A DNA stretch of 52,578 bases from Hallerella porci (GTDB lineage Bacteria; Fibrobacterota; Fibrobacteria; Fibrobacterales; Fibrobacteraceae): positions 95,208 to 147,785 of the forward strand of contig NZ_QGHD01000004.1 in assembly GCF_003148885.1 (NCBI RefSeq), in the 5' to 3' direction. Of this stretch, positions 43,825 through 51,754 are shown one piece after another. A program made the translations under genes and the position numbers. Position 1 is the first letter of the stretch; the number at the start of each line of letters is the position of its first letter. The notes beneath the pieces are model-generated. The model made no database searches. It was not told the DNA's origin and was given only the letters and a program-made list of their open reading frames with translations.

Positions 43825-44487
43825 ATGCTTCGATTTACACAAGATATCATTTTAGCCCTTCGGGCACAAGCCAATGAAGAAGAAGCTCGCATTATGTCTA
43901 AAAGCATGCGCGATTCCTTCGATTTCTTAGGAGTAAAAGTCATTAAGCGTCGCGAAGCCACTTACCCAATCTTCGACAAGAACCCGCCCAAAGACGGCGA
44001 CGAACTTGCCGCAAGAGTCACGGATATGTGGGCTCAGCCGTATCGCGAAGTGCAATACGCCGCTTGTGATTACCTTTTTAAGCACAAAAATCTTCTCGGT
44101 GCGCAACATCTCAACTTTTTGAAGATGCTCATCAAGACGCGTCCATGGAAAGATACCGTTGACACGATTTCGACGAGCATTCTCGGAAATCTCGCGTGGA
44201 GAATCCCGCCCATTCGTCAAAAAATTGCGACATGGATCCGCGATCCCAACATTTGGGTACGCCGCAGCGTGATTTTGTTCCAATTACAATACCGCGATCA
44301 CACCGACTGGAATTTGCTCAAGTCGTGCTGTTTACACTGCGCAAAAGACGAAAACGATTACATCCGCACTAGTATCGGACGCGCGCTTTCGGAATATGCT
44401 CGCATCAACCCAAATGAAGTCCGTCACTTTGTGATGAACACAGAACTTGCACCGCAAACTTCGCAAGAAGTCTTACGCAATATTTAA
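43825..44487 (+). CDS. AlkD-like DNA glycosylase (HEAT repeats)
   Basis: A 220-residue all-helical protein of the AlkC/AlkD DNA alkylation repair family. Typical segments are YREVQYAACDYLF, the WKDTVDTISTSILG helix whose Trp and Asp line the catalytic pocket, and WIRDPNIWVRRSVILFQL followed by KDENDYIRTSIGRALSEYA. Members remove positively charged alkylated bases. The ATG at 43825 has only a weak AGG upstream, but the N-terminus is in family register. The gene is divergent from the AT-hook gene and convergent with metY. Confidence 0.9.
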   Translation: MLRFTQDIILALRAQANEEEARIMSKSMRDSFDFLGVKVIKRREATYPIFDKNPPKDGDELAARVTDMWAQPYREVQYAACDYLFKHKNLLGAQHLNFLKMLIKTRPWKDTVDTISTSILGNLAWRIPPIRQKIATWIRDPNIWVRRSVILFQLQYRDHTDWNLLKSCCLHCAKDENDYIRTSIGRALSEYARINPNEVRHFVMNTELAPQTSQEVLRNI

Positions 44488-44514
44488 CTTTTTCCATTTC
44501 AACTTGAAAAAAAA

Positions 44515-44540
44515 GAGTTTCCGAAGGAAACTCTTTTTTT
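44515..44540 (+). terminator. Bidirectional intrinsic terminator between alkD-like gene and metY
   Basis: GAGTTTCC pairs with GGAAACTC around a GAA loop (44515-44533), followed by seven T and preceded by a run of A. It can therefore end transcription from both converging units. Confidence 0.85.
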
Positions 44541-44587
44541 AATGAGAAGTTCGAAATGAGAAATGTCCGCAGGTCCCGCCTAACTTA

Positions 44588-45892
44588 TCATTTCTCATGA
44601 AACGCAACGTCAAAGCTTTGCTTCAAGTCTTCGATTAAATCGTTTGCATCTTCTAAGCCGACGGATAACCGAATCGTTTCGGGTAAAATATCTGCAGCTT
44701 TTTGGAGCTTCGGATTTAATTCGATATGCGTTGTGACCGAAGGATTGATGATTAAAGATTTTGCATCGCCGATATTTGCTTGCAAACTAAACACTTTCAC
44801 CGCTTCCAAAAATTTTCGTCTGGTGTTCGCGTCGCCTTTTAAGCCAAAACTTAAAATCGCGCCCGCTCCCTTCGGAAAATATTTTTTTGCCAAAGCAGCG
44901 TAGCGGCTCCCTTTTGCATGCGGATGTTTCACCCACAAAACTTCGGGACGCGTTTCCAAAAATTCGACAATTTTTTCGGCGTTCGAAACTTGCTTTGCGA
45001 TGCGTTCGGAAAGAGTTTCAATTCCAAGAATCACTAAGTATGCGCTGAATGGAGCAATGCACGCACCCAAATAATTCAAATAAATGGAACGGATGCGGCC
45101 TGTGAAAGGAGTTTCGGGGAAAACTTCTTGATACGAGCGCAACTTTTGCTGTTGCGAACGCAAGAAATACGGCTTCCCTGAAAACTGCGGAAACTTTCCG
45201 TTGTTCCAATCGAACTTGTTATTTTCCACAATTGCGCCTGCGACGACATTTCCGTGTCCGCTTAAACCTTTCGTCGCCGAATACACCACAACGTCTGCGC
45301 CAAAGTCAAATGGATTTAACAAGTAAGGCGTTGCAATCGTGTTGTCGACAATCAAAGGAATGTTGTGCTTGTGGGCAACCCGCGCAATTTCTTCGATGTC
45401 TAAAATCGTCGCATTCGGATTTGAAATACTTTCGATGAAAATCACCTTCGTATCTTCTCGAATAGATTTTTCAAAAGAAGAAACATCGTCAGGGTCTTCG
45501 ACCAAATCGTATTTCACACCGAATTCGGAAAAGACTTGTTCCAAGCTATCGACCGAACCGCCATACGAACGCGCCGTCGCCAAAATGCGGCCCGAGCCCG
45601 CAGTCACATTGAGCAAAGCGTAAGTCACCGCAGCCATTCCCGAAGCGAGCGAAACCGCACCCGTTGCCCCTTTGTGTAGCGCAATCAAACGCGCTTCTAA
45701 CGCATCCGAAGTCGGATTCGAAAGTCGCGTGTATAAAGCATCCGAAGAATCGAAATAAAACAAATCATCGGAGCGCTTCACCGTTTCAAGCGTGTAAGCT
45801 GTCGTCTGATAAATCGGCACCGAGACCGCGTGATTATGATCTTTGGGATCATAGCCCGCATGAAGTTTTAATGTATCAAATGAATAACTCAT
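44588..45892 (-). CDS. metY: O-acetylhomoserine sulfhydrylase-type PLP enzyme (MetY-like)
   Basis: A 434-residue member of the Cys/Met-metabolism PLP family. The opening FDTLKLHAGYDPKDHNHAVSV and the length fit O-acetylhomoserine aminocarboxypropyltransferase (MetY). The PLP lysine is K208 in SATKGLSGHG, with YTRLSNPT and SLASGMAAVTYAL upstream. It should make homocysteine from an O-acylhomoserine and sulfide. It is the last gene of an operon with an aminotransferase and a sulfonate-type importer, suggesting use of sulfur freed from an imported compound. Confidence 0.88.
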   Translation of the reverse strand: MSYSFDTLKLHAGYDPKDHNHAVSVPIYQTTAYTLETVKRSDDLFYFDSSDALYTRLSNPTSDALEARLIALHKGATGAVSLASGMAAVTYALLNVTAGSGRILATARSYGGSVDSLEQVFSEFGVKYDLVEDPDDVSSFEKSIREDTKVIFIESISNPNATILDIEEIARVAHKHNIPLIVDNTIATPYLLNPFDFGADVVVYSATKGLSGHGNVVAGAIVENNKFDWNNGKFPQFSGKPYFLRSQQQKLRSYQEVFPETPFTGRIRSIYLNYLGACIAPFSAYLVILGIETLSERIAKQVSNAEKIVEFLETRPEVLWVKHPHAKGSRYAALAKKYFPKGAGAILSFGLKGDANTRRKFLEAVKVFSLQANIGDAKSLIINPSVTTHIELNPKLQKAADILPETIRLSVGLEDANDLIEDLKQSFDVAFHEK

Positions 45893-45900
45893 CGAGCCTC

Positions 45901-47244
45901 CTAGACTAAGTCATCGGCAAATTCAGAAATCGCTTTGTCCAAGCGCACAAAGATTTCGTCGATTTGTTCTTTCGTAATAATTAACGGCGGCGCGACGAGA
46001 ATCGTGGAGCCTCCGCCCATCGTCAAAAGCCCGTACTTATTGCGCAAATCCGGAATCAAATTGCCGAGGAAAGCTTCGCCGTTTTTGTTTTTGCGAATGA
46101 CGTCTTTATGATCTTTGCTGTAGCTAAATTCAATCGCACCGAAAAGTCCAATCGAACGCACATCGCCCACAGATTTATGCTTTGCTTTGAGTTCTGCAAG
46201 TTTCTGCTTTAAATAAGGTTCAAGTTCGAGCACGTGTTCTTTGACATTTAAGCGTTTGTATTCCTTAATGCAAGCAAGTGCTGCAGCAACGCCGAGCGGA
46301 TGCGTGTTATAAGTAAGTCCCGCCGTAAAAGAATTCTGCGCATAATATTCGCCGATTTCTTTACTCACCAAGACGCCGCCGAGAGGCGCATACGCACTGT
46401 TTACGCCTTTTGCAAACGTGATGATATCAGGTTCAACATCTTCGCGCTGGCAGGCAAACCAATCGCCGCTGCGCAAGAATCCGCTCATCACTTCATCGCA
46501 GACAAGCAAGATGCCATACTTCTTCGTAATTTCGCGAAGGCCTTTCAAATATCCCTTCGGATACAAATAGACGCCGTTACTTCCCGTGACCGATTCAATG
46601 AAAAGGGCTGCGATGGTATCGGGACCTTCTTGCTGAATTTGATATTCGGTGCGAGCCAAGAAATGCTTCGTCGCTTCTTCTTCAGTTTTGAATTTAATGT
46701 CGTAGCCGTAAAGATGCGGCGCCGGGAATTTGATAAATCCAGGAATCGTCGGGAAAAGACTTGCGCGATCGCTTTCGCCCGTTAAACTGCTTGCTCCATA
46801 AGAGCTTCCGTGATACGATTCATACTTCGATAAAATTTTATCGCGGCCGGTAAATGCTTTGGCAAATCGAATTGCAAATTCATTCGCTTCGGAACCACCC
46901 AAAGTGAAAAGCACTTTGCCCATATTCTTCGGAGCGATTTCTTCAATCAAAAGCTTCGAAAGTTCGCCCGCTTCATCAAAGGCGTGGCGCGGCGCAATAT
47001 AAGCCAAACGTTCTGCCTGCTTTTGAATTGCAGCGATAATATTTTTGTTGTTAAATCCGATGTTCACATTCACCAGCTGCGAAGAAACATCGATGTATTC
47101 TTTTCCCTTTTCATCGTAAACGTAAATGCCATTTGCATGATCGATGTGAAAAGGTTTGTAATCTTTATGCGGAGCATTCGCAAAGGAAAACAGATTGTAT
47201 TTGCGAGCCGATTCGTAATCGTTAATAGAATTTGTCTGTGTCAT
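45901..47244 (-). CDS. Class III (omega-type) aminotransferase
   Basis: A 447-residue PLP enzyme. Key parts are LGGSEANEFAIRFAK (115-129), YHGSSYGASSLTG, the cofactor Asp250-Glu251 in LLVCDEVMSGF, and the PLP lysine K279 in TFAKGVNSAYAPLGG. Class III members transaminate terminal amino groups of taurine, beta-alanine, GABA and similar compounds. The adjacent sulfonate-type ABC importer makes taurine or a related aminosulfonate a reasonable but unproven substrate. Eight bases separate it from metY. Confidence 0.88.
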   Translation of the reverse strand: MTQTNSINDYESARKYNLFSFANAPHKDYKPFHIDHANGIYVYDEKGKEYIDVSSQLVNVNIGFNNKNIIAAIQKQAERLAYIAPRHAFDEAGELSKLLIEEIAPKNMGKVLFTLGGSEANEFAIRFAKAFTGRDKILSKYESYHGSSYGASSLTGESDRASLFPTIPGFIKFPAPHLYGYDIKFKTEEEATKHFLARTEYQIQQEGPDTIAALFIESVTGSNGVYLYPKGYLKGLREITKKYGILLVCDEVMSGFLRSGDWFACQREDVEPDIITFAKGVNSAYAPLGGVLVSKEIGEYYAQNSFTAGLTYNTHPLGVAAALACIKEYKRLNVKEHVLELEPYLKQKLAELKAKHKSVGDVRSIGLFGAIEFSYSKDHKDVIRKNKNGEAFLGNLIPDLRNKYGLLTMGGGSTILVAPPLIITKEQIDEIFVRLDKAISEFADDLV

Positions 47245-47259
47245 GTTTTATCTCCTTGG

Positions 47260-48054
47260 TTAAATAAAATATTCGGGGTTAGGCTTTACTCTTGCCAGAT
47301 TAAAGCGTTCTAAAATTTTCTTGCGCAGTTTTAAGAATTCTTCACTTCCGCGGTTGCGCGGGAAAGTTTCATCAATTGTTAAAACTTCGCTTATGCGCCC
47401 TGGGCGCGGTGTCATAATCACAATGCGATTTGACAAATAAATTGCCTCGTCAATATCGTGAGTGACAAGAATCATCGTCGTGTTATTCTTTTGTTTCAAA
47501 TTCAAAAGCAAGTCTTGAATTTCGGCACGCGTAAACGAATCAAGAGCGCCCATCGGTTCATCGAGAAGCAAAACTTCGGGGTCGTTGATTAACGCCCGCG
47601 CAATCGCTACGCGCTGCGCCATGCCGCCGCTGATTTGATGCGGATAATTTTTTTCAAAACCGACGAGTCCAATTTTTTCAATAAATTCTTGCACCCGATT
47701 GGCGTTTTCCTTAAAGACTTTTCGCACTTTCAAACCGAGCGCAATATTTTCTTCGACGGTGAGCCATTCAAATAAGCAGCCTTGTTGAAAAACATAACCG
47801 CGCTTCGAATCCGTTCCTTTTACCGATTTTCCGTCGAGTAAAATTTCTCCGCTTTGCACCGCATCAAGCCCTGCTATTAAACGCAAAAGCGTTGTCTTTC
47901 CGCAGCCCGATGCACCGAGAATCGAAATAAATTCGCCGCGATGAACATTCAAATTGATGTCTTTCAAAATCAATTTTTGTTCACCCGTTTTTTCGTTTTC
48001 AAAAGAACGGTTCACTTGGCGAATGGATAAAACTTCATCTAAAATTTCATTCAT
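47260..48054 (-). CDS. ABC importer ATPase, nitrate/sulfonate/taurine type
   Basis: A 264-residue ATP-binding subunit of the TauB/SsuB/NrtD class. Walker A GASGCGKTT (47-55), a Q-loop in YVFQQGCLFEWLTV, the ABC signature ISGGMAQR, Walker B VLLLDEP and the H-loop VTHDIDEA are all present. It powers the adjacent permease. Nine bases separate it from the permease and 15 from the aminotransferase. Confidence 0.93.
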   Translation of the reverse strand: MNEILDEVLSIRQVNRSFENEKTGEQKLILKDINLNVHRGEFISILGASGCGKTTLLRLIAGLDAVQSGEILLDGKSVKGTDSKRGYVFQQGCLFEWLTVEENIALGLKVRKVFKENANRVQEFIEKIGLVGFEKNYPHQISGGMAQRVAIARALINDPEVLLLDEPMGALDSFTRAEIQDLLLNLKQKNNTTMILVTHDIDEAIYLSNRIVIMTPRPGRISEVLTIDETFPRNRGSEEFLKLRKKILERFNLARVKPNPEYFI

Positions 48055-48063
48055 GAAAAACTC

Positions 48064-49044
48064 CTAGCGAACGATTCCTTTTTGATAACGCAGCACATAA
48101 TTTTGAATCGCAGAAACCACTTTCAAAATCGCGCCGAATAAAATTGCCATCACGAGAATTGCAGCAAAAACTTTGTAGTAAGCACTCCAAACTTTTGACG
48201 TGTTAATGTAGTAGCCAAGTCCGCCCGGCTGCCCCATCATTTCGGCCATCACAAGAGTCGTAAACGAAAATGCGCTAGCCGTTGTAATGCCTGTAAAAAT
48301 TTGCGGCATCGCATGTGGAATCGCCACATGAAAAATTTGGAAAAATGAATTGGCTCCAAAAGTTTTGGCGAGTTCAAATTTCGCTTTCGGCGTCGAAAGA
48401 ACGCCTTCGGCTGTCATCGTCGCAACCGGAAACCAAGCGCAAATCGCAATCAAAAATGTCGCCGCCAAAAACGAAGTCGGAAAAAGCGTCAAAGCAAAAG
48501 GCATCCACGCAACCGCAGGAATTACCCCGCTCACATTTAAAATCGGATTTACCCAATAACGAAATTTCGGAAACCATCCAATCAAAACTCCCGTGAGAAT
48601 TCCCAAAAGAACACCGCTTAAAAATCCCGCAAAGAAAAGCCGAATCGAATACAGCGTATTTTGCAAAACAAAAGCGCCATCGCCTAAGAACGCATCGAGA
48701 ATCACCGCGGGGCCCGGGAAAAACGGCTGCGGCAAAATCAAAAATTTCGTTCCCAACAAATCCCAGAGCGCAAGAAAAATTCCCAACGCAAAACGAAACT
48801 GCGCATGCGAATTAAACTTTTGAATTTTATAACGCGGAACTTTTCTCACATATAAAACAATCGTCGCCACCGCATAATACACGATAATCAACGCCAAAAC
48901 AAATCGATACGCATCGTTATCGTTAATCAAAAATCCAAAGTAATCATACGATTTCAAATTCACGCCTTGGGCAACTTGCGGCACAAAGGCGTTTACCAAA
49001 ATCGCAATCAAAAATCCAAGAATACTCAGCACAAAACTTTTCAC
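48064..49044 (-). CDS. ABC importer permease, nitrate/sulfonate/taurine type
   Basis: A 326-residue inner-membrane permease of the TauC/SsuC class. Two N-terminal helices (about 5-25 and 45-68) are extra compared with the usual about 260 residues. The standard bundle follows, with the EAA loop ELAKTFGANSFFQIFHVAIPHAMPQ, split here into ELAKTFGANSFF and the IPHAMPQIFTG end. The start is GTG at 49044 with GGAG only two bases away, so a slightly later start is possible. It is the first gene of its operon; no periplasmic binding protein is encoded nearby. Confidence 0.88.
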   Translation of the reverse strand: MKSFVLSILGFLIAILVNAFVPQVAQGVNLKSYDYFGFLINDNDAYRFVLALIIVYYAVATIVLYVRKVPRYKIQKFNSHAQFRFALGIFLALWDLLGTKFLILPQPFFPGPAVILDAFLGDGAFVLQNTLYSIRLFFAGFLSGVLLGILTGVLIGWFPKFRYWVNPILNVSGVIPAVAWMPFALTLFPTSFLAATFLIAICAWFPVATMTAEGVLSTPKAKFELAKTFGANSFFQIFHVAIPHAMPQIFTGITTASAFSFTTLVMAEMMGQPGGLGYYINTSKVWSAYYKVFAAILVMAILFGAILKVVSAIQNYVLRYQKGIVR

Positions 49045-49094
49045 AATCCAACTCCGTCCAGTTTCAAAAAATTTTTAGGCAAAAAATTCCTAAC

Positions 49095-49114
49095 GTTACA
49101 AGCGCACTTGTAAC
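49095..49114. repeat. Perfect 8-bp inverted repeat upstream of the importer operon
   Basis: GTTACAAG and CTTGTAAC flank the four-base centre CGCA. It sits between the predicted promoter (49175-49203) and the permease start, in the transcribed leader. It could be a repressor operator or an RNA hairpin. The rest of the 49045-49306 gap holds no gene that I can see. Confidence 0.5.
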
Positions 49115-49174
49115 TTCAAAAAATTTCGTCTTCAAATTTCTGTTAAAGTTTCAGTTCTTTCTTTTGACGCGCAA

Positions 49175-49203
49175 AATATAGACGCGAAAATTCATCTTGT
49201 CCA
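49175..49203 (-). promoter_or_regulatory. Candidate sigma70-type promoter of the importer/aminotransferase/metY operon
   Basis: On the minus strand TGGACA (49203-49198) and TATATT (49180-49175) are spaced by 17 bases. The expected leader is about 120 bases and includes the inverted repeat at 49095-49114. Confidence 0.5.
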
Positions 49204-49300
49204 ATACTATCTTTTTATGCCATGTTATAAAAATTTGTTATAGCAAATAAGGGGGCTGTGTATCAGCATTACAGGAAATATTACGAGGTGAGGGAAAATT

Positions 49301-49324
49301 CAAAAAGCCGCCCTTTCGGGCGGC
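49301..49324 (-). terminator. Intrinsic terminator after the GNAT remnant
   Basis: GCCGCCC pairs with GGGCGGC around a four-base loop (49307-49324). On the minus strand it is followed by TTTTTG; the plus-strand side has TTTCTTT, so it may work both ways. Confidence 0.75.
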
Positions 49325-49358
49325 TTTCTTTAATTCCATTTTGAATAGTCTTCGCATT

Positions 49359-49661
49359 TCATTCCCCAAATTTCACCGGCTTCGCTTCTCGATGTTCGCC
49401 GATTAATTTTTCCATCCAAATCATATCATACCACGTGTGAAATTTATAGCCGCTTTTGTGAAATGTGCCAACAAGAGTAAATCCCATTTTTTCGTGAAAA
49501 TATTTGCTGTCATTGGTCAAATGCGAATCTTCTTTTTCAGAAACCGCGATGCACGCATTCATATTGAGAATTCCCATTTTCCGAAGAGAATTTTCTAACG
49601 ATAAATAGAGCGATTTTCCAATTCCTTTTCGGCGGGAATTTTCTTGTAAAAATCTACAGCT
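49359..49661 (-). pseudogene. Truncated GNAT acetyltransferase remnant
   Basis: About 100 codons of an N-acetyltransferase C-terminal half. Reading upstream of the first ATG (49577), the frame stays open to a stop at 49662-49664 and gives NSRRKGIGKSLYLSLE, the acetyl-CoA-binding motif A. The end reads FHEKMGFTLVGTFHKSGYKF and DMIWMEKLI, as in phosphinothricin-type acetyltransferases. The N-terminal about 75 residues are missing, so it is probably dead. It marks the edge of the accessory region. Confidence 0.65.
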
Positions 49662-49749
49662 TTAGAACATTCTTTCAATCGTCAAAAGAAATATCGATTT
49701 AAAAACAAATCAAAATTAACCATTTAAGTAAATTTATAAACTTTTTAGA

Positions 49750-49778
49750 TTGACATTCAATGCTAAATTGATTATATT
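49750..49778 (+). promoter_or_regulatory. Canonical sigma70 promoter of the HTH/ImmA pair
   Basis: TTGACA (49750-49755) and TATATT (49773-49778) are spaced by exactly 17 bases, 30 bases upstream of the ATG. AGGAG lies at 49796-49800. Confidence 0.85.
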
Positions 49779-49788
49779 TCCATTGAAT
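49755..49788. promoter_or_regulatory. Inverted repeat bracketing the -10 element, likely autoregulator operator
   Basis: ATTCAATG (49755-49762) and CATTGAAT (49781-49788) are perfect inverted arms on either side of the -10 box. That placement is expected of an operator for the HTH protein encoded just downstream; this link is inference. Confidence 0.55.
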
Positions 49789-49807
49789 TCCAAACAGGAG
49801 ACACATT

Positions 49808-50167
49808 ATGGTATCATCTTTTGGCAAATTTTTACGGAATCTTAGAATGGATTTAGGCGAACTGCTACTTAACATGGCATGCAAGCTTGAAGTGTCCCCA
49901 GCTTTTCTTTCCAGCGTAGAAAATGGAAAGCGTAAAATTCCCGAAAATTGGTTATCAAAAATCAAAAAGTTATACAAGCTTAATGACGCTCAAGTCGCAA
50001 AGATGAAAGAAGCTTTTTATGATTCAAACAATGAAGTCGAAATTGGCTTAGAAAATTTACGGGAAAACCAAAGAAATTTAGCAATCGCTTTTGCTCGTAA
50101 ATTGGAAACAATTCCCGATCAAGACATCCATAAAATTTTAAGAATTTTAGATAAGGAGAAAAATTAG
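49808..50167 (+). CDS. XRE-family HTH regulator paired with ImmA-type peptidase
   Basis: A 119-residue DNA-binding protein. The N-terminal helix-turn-helix (about 5-60) reads FGKFLRNLRMDLG, then MACKLEVSPAFLSSVENGKRKIP, the usual XRE recognition pattern. A helical C-terminal half follows, with NQRNLAIAFARKLETI. It overlaps the metallopeptidase gene by one base (TAGTG). Such pairs occur in integrative elements and stress switches, where the peptidase cleaves the regulator; some also act as toxin-antitoxin pairs. Confidence 0.88.
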   Translation: MVSSFGKFLRNLRMDLGELLLNMACKLEVSPAFLSSVENGKRKIPENWLSKIKKLYKLNDAQVAKMKEAFYDSNNEVEIGLENLRENQRNLAIAFARKLETIPDQDIHKILRILDKEKN

Positions 50168-50694
50168 TGAATTTCAAAGCAACAGCTTTATCTATAAAAG
50201 ATATTAGACAAATTGTCAAATTAATCCGCAAAAAATGTGGCCTTGAAAATTGCCATAATATTCCAGTTTGTGAACTGTTTGAATGGGTTTTAAACAAACT
50301 ATTCGATGAAGTGGAATGGGAAATTGTTCCTAAATCAAAAATGGCTGAAGAAGGCATAACCTTCACTGGGCTTCATTGTATAAAAATAAGAGAAGATGTT
50401 TACATCAATGCTTGTCAAGGGGACGGCAGAGCTCGTTTTACAATCATGCATGAAATCGGACATTTTATTTTACATGATCCAACCCGTGTTGCTTTATGTA
50501 GGCTTGCACCAGGAGAAAGGCTTCGCGCATTTGAAGACCCCGAATGGCAGGCAGACACTTTTGCTGCAGAATTTTTAATGGATTTAGACCTTATCAAAGG
50601 TATGGAATATAAGCAGATTTCTGCTGTTTGCGGAGTAACATTTAGAGCTGCCCAAACAAGAATTGCGAAATTACAAAAGGAGGGTTCTAACTAA
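50167..50694 (+). CDS. ImmA/IrrE-family zinc metallopeptidase
   Basis: A 175-residue protein with the zinc site HEIGH at 95-99 (IMHEIGHFILHD) and a downstream acidic helix DPEWQADTFAAEFLM that supplies the third ligand. These are hallmarks of the ImmA/IrrE (COG2856) family. ImmA cleaves the repressor of ICEBs1, so the neighbouring HTH protein is the likely substrate. The start is GTG at 50167 with AAGGAG upstream and a one-base overlap with the regulator stop. The last codons (AKLQKEGSN) also appear as an orphan fragment at 51719-51754. Confidence 0.9.
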   Translation: MNFKATALSIKDIRQIVKLIRKKCGLENCHNIPVCELFEWVLNKLFDEVEWEIVPKSKMAEEGITFTGLHCIKIREDVYINACQGDGRARFTIMHEIGHFILHDPTRVALCRLAPGERLRAFEDPEWQADTFAAEFLMDLDLIKGMEYKQISAVCGVTFRAAQTRIAKLQKEGSN

Positions 50695-51162
50695 AAAACA
50701 CCACCCATTTTAAAATTTAAACAAGTCCTGTACAGCGAATACAGGCTATTAAGAAACTGCATCAGCAGATTTTAGTTAACGACTAACTGATCTGTCTTGA
50801 TGTTCAAACATTTTATTGTCGTAAAACGACAAAGGTATTTTATGTCAAGACAATTCTTTGACAAATTAAGGCGTTGTGTACCTTCTACTTTTGAGGAGGA
50901 TTCACATGGGAACAAGTAAACCGGGGCGCTATATGAATACAAAAGGAAGCGCCCAAACGATGAGTCAATTTGCACTGATTCATGCATCAGAAGGTAGATT
51001 TACCAAACCGCAGAAGTCTGCAATAAAATTACGACTTGCTGCTGGTGGACATAGTCAAAAAGGATTAGAGTTGCTTGAAAAATATGGAATAAAGTATAAC
51101 ATTGTAAAAACCTATCCTAATGGAGTTCGTGTAGGAAATATTCCTAATCATCAAGCAAAACG
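50661..51162 (+). repeat. Direct duplication containing leader and EndoU 5' half, copy 1
   Basis: This segment, from the ImmA 3' end through the leader into the EndoU gene, is repeated at 51721-52223, shifted by about 1060 bases. Coding parts are nearly identical and the leader has scattered changes. Confidence 0.85.
50727..50852 (+). ncRNA. Structured leader upstream of EndoU toxin, copy 1
   Basis: Three hairpins can be drawn. The first is CCTGTA/TACAGG (50727-50745). The second is CAGAT..AGTTA/TAACT..ATCTG (50766-50794). The third is a nested one, with outer TGTCTTGA/TCAAGACA (50793-50800 and 50845-50852) and inner TTGTCGT/ACGACAA with loop AAA (50816-50832). Copy 2 keeps all of them with compensating changes. 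There is no clear intrinsic terminator. It could be a regulatory leader, a small RNA or a DNA recombination site. Confidence 0.5.
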
Positions 51163-51373
51163 TAAGCGATTAGGTATAAGCCAAACATGGTTTCCATCAT
51201 CTTGGAATGAAAAGAAGATTAAGCGAGCGGCAGAACATGTTGCTCGATTATACAGAAACCGCAATGCCCCAGACGGATTAACTATATTCGGAACATATAA
51301 AGGTGTTCGTGTGGGGGTTATGAAAACGAACGGACAAATCGCAACAGCTTTTCCTGACAAATTTCAACCTTGA
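50906..51373 (+). CDS. EndoU-type nuclease toxin, intact copy
   Basis: A 155-residue basic protein resembling the bacterial EndoU nuclease domain of polymorphic and contact-dependent toxins. Landmarks are GGHSQKGLELLEKYGI (His49), NGVRVGNIPNH (His82), SQTWFPSSW and the C-terminal GTYKGVRVGVMKTNGQIATAF. EndoU enzymes cut RNA with two His and a Lys; exact residues cannot be fixed here. The N-terminus MGTSKPGRYMNTKGS has no signal peptide or secretion domain, so this is a stand-alone toxin cassette. The ATG at 50906 follows a strong GAGGAGGA; the upstream in-frame codons are leader. A small acidic gene follows after eight bases. Confidence 0.8.
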   Translation: MGTSKPGRYMNTKGSAQTMSQFALIHASEGRFTKPQKSAIKLRLAAGGHSQKGLELLEKYGIKYNIVKTYPNGVRVGNIPNHQAKRKRLGISQTWFPSSWNEKKIKRAAEHVARLYRNRNAPDGLTIFGTYKGVRVGVMKTNGQIATAFPDKFQP

Positions 51374-51381
51374 GGATTAAA

Positions 51382-51714
51382 ATGATTGATGTTAAAGAAT
51401 ACAAAGCAATCATTGCAGAACGCAAAAGAATCGCAGTCGAAACTGATGATAATTGGGACTACGGCATCGAAATGTGCTGGAATAAATTGATAGACATGCT
51501 GACAAAAGATATCAATGAAACGATTGATTTTCTTGAAAATGTTTGCAGTCCCGACGAAATCAATTGGACGAGTGAAATTTTTGAAGACATCGTTCAAAAA
51601 ACAAACTCAAAAGAATTCGTCGCAGCGCTTCATCGAATTTACGAAAAGATGCCTGAAGATGTAAAGCAATCTATCGCAGTCGATATAAAGTATGCCGATT
51701 TATCCTTAGATTAA
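51382..51714 (+). CDS. Putative immunity protein for the EndoU toxin
   Basis: A 110-residue, strongly acidic, probably all-helical protein (TDDNWDYGIEMCW, DINETIDFLENV, SPDEINWTSEIFEDIV). I do not recognise a named family. Its size, charge opposite to the basic toxin, and position eight bases downstream make an immunity role likely; this is inference. The ATG at 51382 follows GAGG; an upstream TTG is less likely. No second copy follows the truncated toxin in the window. Confidence 0.65.
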   Translation: MIDVKEYKAIIAERKRIAVETDDNWDYGIEMCWNKLIDMLTKDINETIDFLENVCSPDEINWTSEIFEDIVQKTNSKEFVAALHRIYEKMPEDVKQSIAVDIKYADLSLD

Positions 51715-51718
51715 ATCA

Positions 51719-51754
51719 AAAATCGCAAAATTACAAAAGGAGGAATCTAACTAA
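51719..51754 (+). pseudogene. Orphan 3' end of an ImmA gene (duplication scar)
   Basis: In frame with the ImmA tail, this reads KIAKLQKEESN and a stop, almost the same as the RIAKLQKEGSN end of the intact gene, but nothing of the rest is present. It shows that the second toxin unit was copied together with the tail of an ImmA gene. Confidence 0.7.

Noticed and set aside
49239-49300. Possible IS end or small gene near the GGGGGCTGTGTATCAG stretch
   Set aside because: No matching inverted repeat, no transposase nearby and no open frame with a ribosome binding site.
50766-50794. Possible integron attC-like site in the EndoU leader
   Set aside because: The GTTA and TAAC arms resemble attC core bases, but the arms are too short and close together, and no integrase is in the window. 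Treated as a hairpin only.
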